A stretch of DNA of 50,014 bases, from contig NZ_JAAGXA010000021.1 in assembly GCF_010686755.1 (NCBI RefSeq), forward strand, positions 1-50,014, given 5' to 3'. The notes under the pieces were generated by a model, which was not told the origin of the DNA, made no database searches, and saw only the letters and a list, made by a program, of their open reading frames with translations. Numbering within the stretch: the stretch's first letter is position 1; each line of letters opens with the position of its first letter. The translations under genes were made by a program, and so were the position numbers. This document shows, in pieces, positions 41,874-50,014 of the stretch. The stretch is from Nocardioides zeae. Its GTDB lineage: Bacteria; Actinomycetota; Actinomycetes; Propionibacteriales; Nocardioidaceae.

Positions 41874-41908
41874 CACGGCCCGCCCCCGCAGCGCGGGGAC
41901 GGGCCGTG
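41874..41908. terminator. rpoC terminator hairpin
   Basis: Arms at 41874-41889 (CACGGCCCGCCCCCGC) and 41893-41908 pair at 15 of 16 positions around a 3-nt loop. The hairpin sits 18 bp past the rpoC stop on the minus strand. No U-tract follows, as is common in actinobacteria. Confidence 0.8.
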
Positions 41909-41925
41909 ACTGACGACGAGGTCGA

Positions 41926-45819
<3,894 letters not shown>

Positions 45820-45872
45820 AGTGGCTGCTTCCTTCGTTAGTTCTCTAAGCAATCAAAAGGACCGAGGGGGGC

Positions 45873-45902
45873 CGGTGGGCGCGGGATCACCCGCGCCCAC
45901 CG
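45873..45902. promoter_or_regulatory. Perfect 13-bp hairpin between rpoB and rpoC
   Basis: CGGTGGGCGCGGG at 45873-45885 pairs with CCCGCGCCCACCG at 45890-45902 around an ATCA loop. It lies 10 bp past the rpoB stop and about 54 bp before the rpoC start. On the transcribed strand it is followed by a C-run and TTTT, so it could be an attenuator or RNA processing site. Confidence 0.8.
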
Positions 45903-45912
45903 ACCGTCACCC

Positions 45913-49437
<3,525 letters not shown>

Positions 49438-49536
49438 GACCATTCCTTCGAAAGGTTCGCTGAAGGTGGCGCCGGCCGACCACTCGATCGGCCACCGGGC
49501 AGGCGGATCGGCATTTGAGGGCAGGCGCAAAGCGCT

Positions 49537-49565
49537 AACATACCCTTCCGGTCAACCGGATGCAA
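49537..49565 (-). promoter_or_regulatory. Candidate rpoB promoter with an internal dyad
   Basis: On the minus strand TTGCAT (49565-49560) and TATGTT (49542-49537) are spaced by 17 bases, about 100 bases upstream of the rpoB start. The spacer contains the inverted repeat CCGGTTGACCGG (49548-49559). The -35 match is weak, so this is a candidate only. Confidence 0.4.
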
Positions 49566-49629
49566 GCACGGCGAAGCAGGCAGTCCGAGAGCCGCCGTCG
49601 TGCGGAGACTATGCGCCTCCGCGAGCGGA

Positions 49630-49645
49630 CGCGTCAAGCGACGCG
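49630..49645. terminator. Weak hairpin downstream of the Mkl-like gene
   Basis: CGCGTC and GACGCG flank AAGC, 25 bp past the stop of the Mkl-like gene. The stem is only 6 bp, so termination is uncertain. Confidence 0.35.
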
Positions 49646-49670
49646 CCCGCCCCGGGTGTCGTGCGGGAGG

Positions 49671-50014
49671 TCAGCGGGTCGCGATGGCCGCGTCGGCCTG
49701 GAACGAGCCGGGCGGCGGGGTGATGCCGTGCTGCTCGCACCACTCCCCCGGCGGACGCTGGCTGCGACGCGGGATGCCGTTGGAGGGCTCGAGCTGCAAC
49801 GGGATCGGGGGCAGCGGGGGGAGCTCCTGGCCGGCCTCGGCCGCGAGCTCGCCGGCGTCCTTCTCCTCCGACATCCCGATCGGGCCCACGCGCTGGGCGT
49901 TGAGGAACTGGCGCACCACCGGCTCCTCCGAGCTCAGCAGCATCTCGCGCGGCCCGAACATCGCCAGGTGCTTGTGGTAGAGCAACCCGATGTTGTCCGG
50001 CACCGTGCGGGCGG
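49671..50014 (-). CDS. ABC transporter ATP-binding protein, Mkl/MlaF-like, C-terminal part
   Basis: Only the 3' end is in the window. The reading frame enters at the right edge and ends at 49671, giving about 113 residues. The visible part starts VPDNIGLLYHKHLAMFGPREMLLSS, continues VVRQFLNAQRVGPIGMSEEKD and ends in a Pro/Gly-rich tail. This matches my memory of the C-terminus of Mkl, the ATPase that energises Mce lipid importers. The Walker motifs lie outside the window. It is upstream of rpoB on the same strand with its own terminator region and the rpoB promoter between them. Confidence 0.75.
   Translation of the reverse strand, partial: ARTVPDNIGLLYHKHLAMFGPREMLLSSEEPVVRQFLNAQRVGPIGMSEEKDAGELAAEAGQELPPLPPIPLQLEPSNGIPRRSQRPPGEWCEQHGITPPPGSFQADAAIATR

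Noticed and set aside
49543..49559. TTGACC as the rpoB -35 box
   Set aside because: It lies only about seven bases from the TATGTT box, far too close for a sigma-70-type promoter.

Overview
The window is about 50 kb of very GC-rich DNA with frequent GTG starts, stop/start overlaps of the ATGA or GTGA type, and genes of typical actinobacterial character: rpoB followed by rpoC, an Mkl-type ABC ATPase upstream of rpoB, a citrate synthase 2, a mycobacterial-type phosphoserine aminotransferase and a geranylgeranyl-reductase-like flavoprotein. A member of the Nocardioidaceae (Nocardioides or a relative) is my best guess. This rests on gene content and remembered protein similarity, not on a search. 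No rRNA, tRNA, integrase, insertion sequence or CRISPR array was seen. It reads as ordinary chromosome with two repeat-rich intergenic regions.

Layout. 0-2.3 kb: a cytoplasmic S/N-oxide reductase-like molybdoenzyme on the minus strand. 2.5-9.9 kb: a divergent six-gene plus-strand operon made of a peptide/opine-type ABC importer (lipoprotein, two permeases, one fused double ATPase), a luciferase-like flavin monooxygenase and a ketopantoate-reductase-like dehydrogenase. It looks like a dedicated uptake and oxidation pathway for an unknown substrate. 9.9-10.2 kb: a convergent gap with palindromic repeats. 10.2-14.3 kb: a sulfurtransferase, then a LysR regulator divergent from an alpha/beta hydrolase and a GlcD-like FAD oxidase. 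14.3-19.2 kb: SDR, aldo/keto reductase and two overlapping histidine kinases with no response regulator. 19.3-23.6 kb: pdxH, citrate synthase 2, a secreted M15/LAS-like peptidase, a GNAT acetyltransferase and serC.

23.6-27.9 kb: a TetR-controlled heterodimeric ABC exporter with a clear 20-bp operator. 27.98-28.55 kb: a repeat region (three 113-bp tandem units each carrying a hairpin, a perfect 19-bp stem, and eight 10-bp units) lying upstream of a Tat-exported orphan protein. 29-33.7 kb: topoisomerase IB, a propeller-like exported protein, a methyltransferase, an unlisted 27-residue membrane peptide and an old yellow enzyme. 33.7-38.8 kb: a large FAD/Fe-S D-lactate-dehydrogenase-like protein, a small protein possibly related to catalases, and a hydroxyacid-oxoacid transhydrogenase. 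38.8-41.8 kb: a tandem Nudix protein, an acyltransferase and a geranylgeranyl-reductase-like protein. 41.9-49.4 kb: rpoC and rpoB on the minus strand with a strong intercistronic hairpin. At the right edge is the 3' end of an Mkl-type ATPase gene.

The points I would check first are the hairpin family shared by the 10-kb and 28-kb intergenic regions, the uptake/monooxygenase operon, the 27-codon membrane peptide with an apparent leaderless promoter, the kinase pair, and the alpha/beta hydrolase with an aspartate at the nucleophile elbow.
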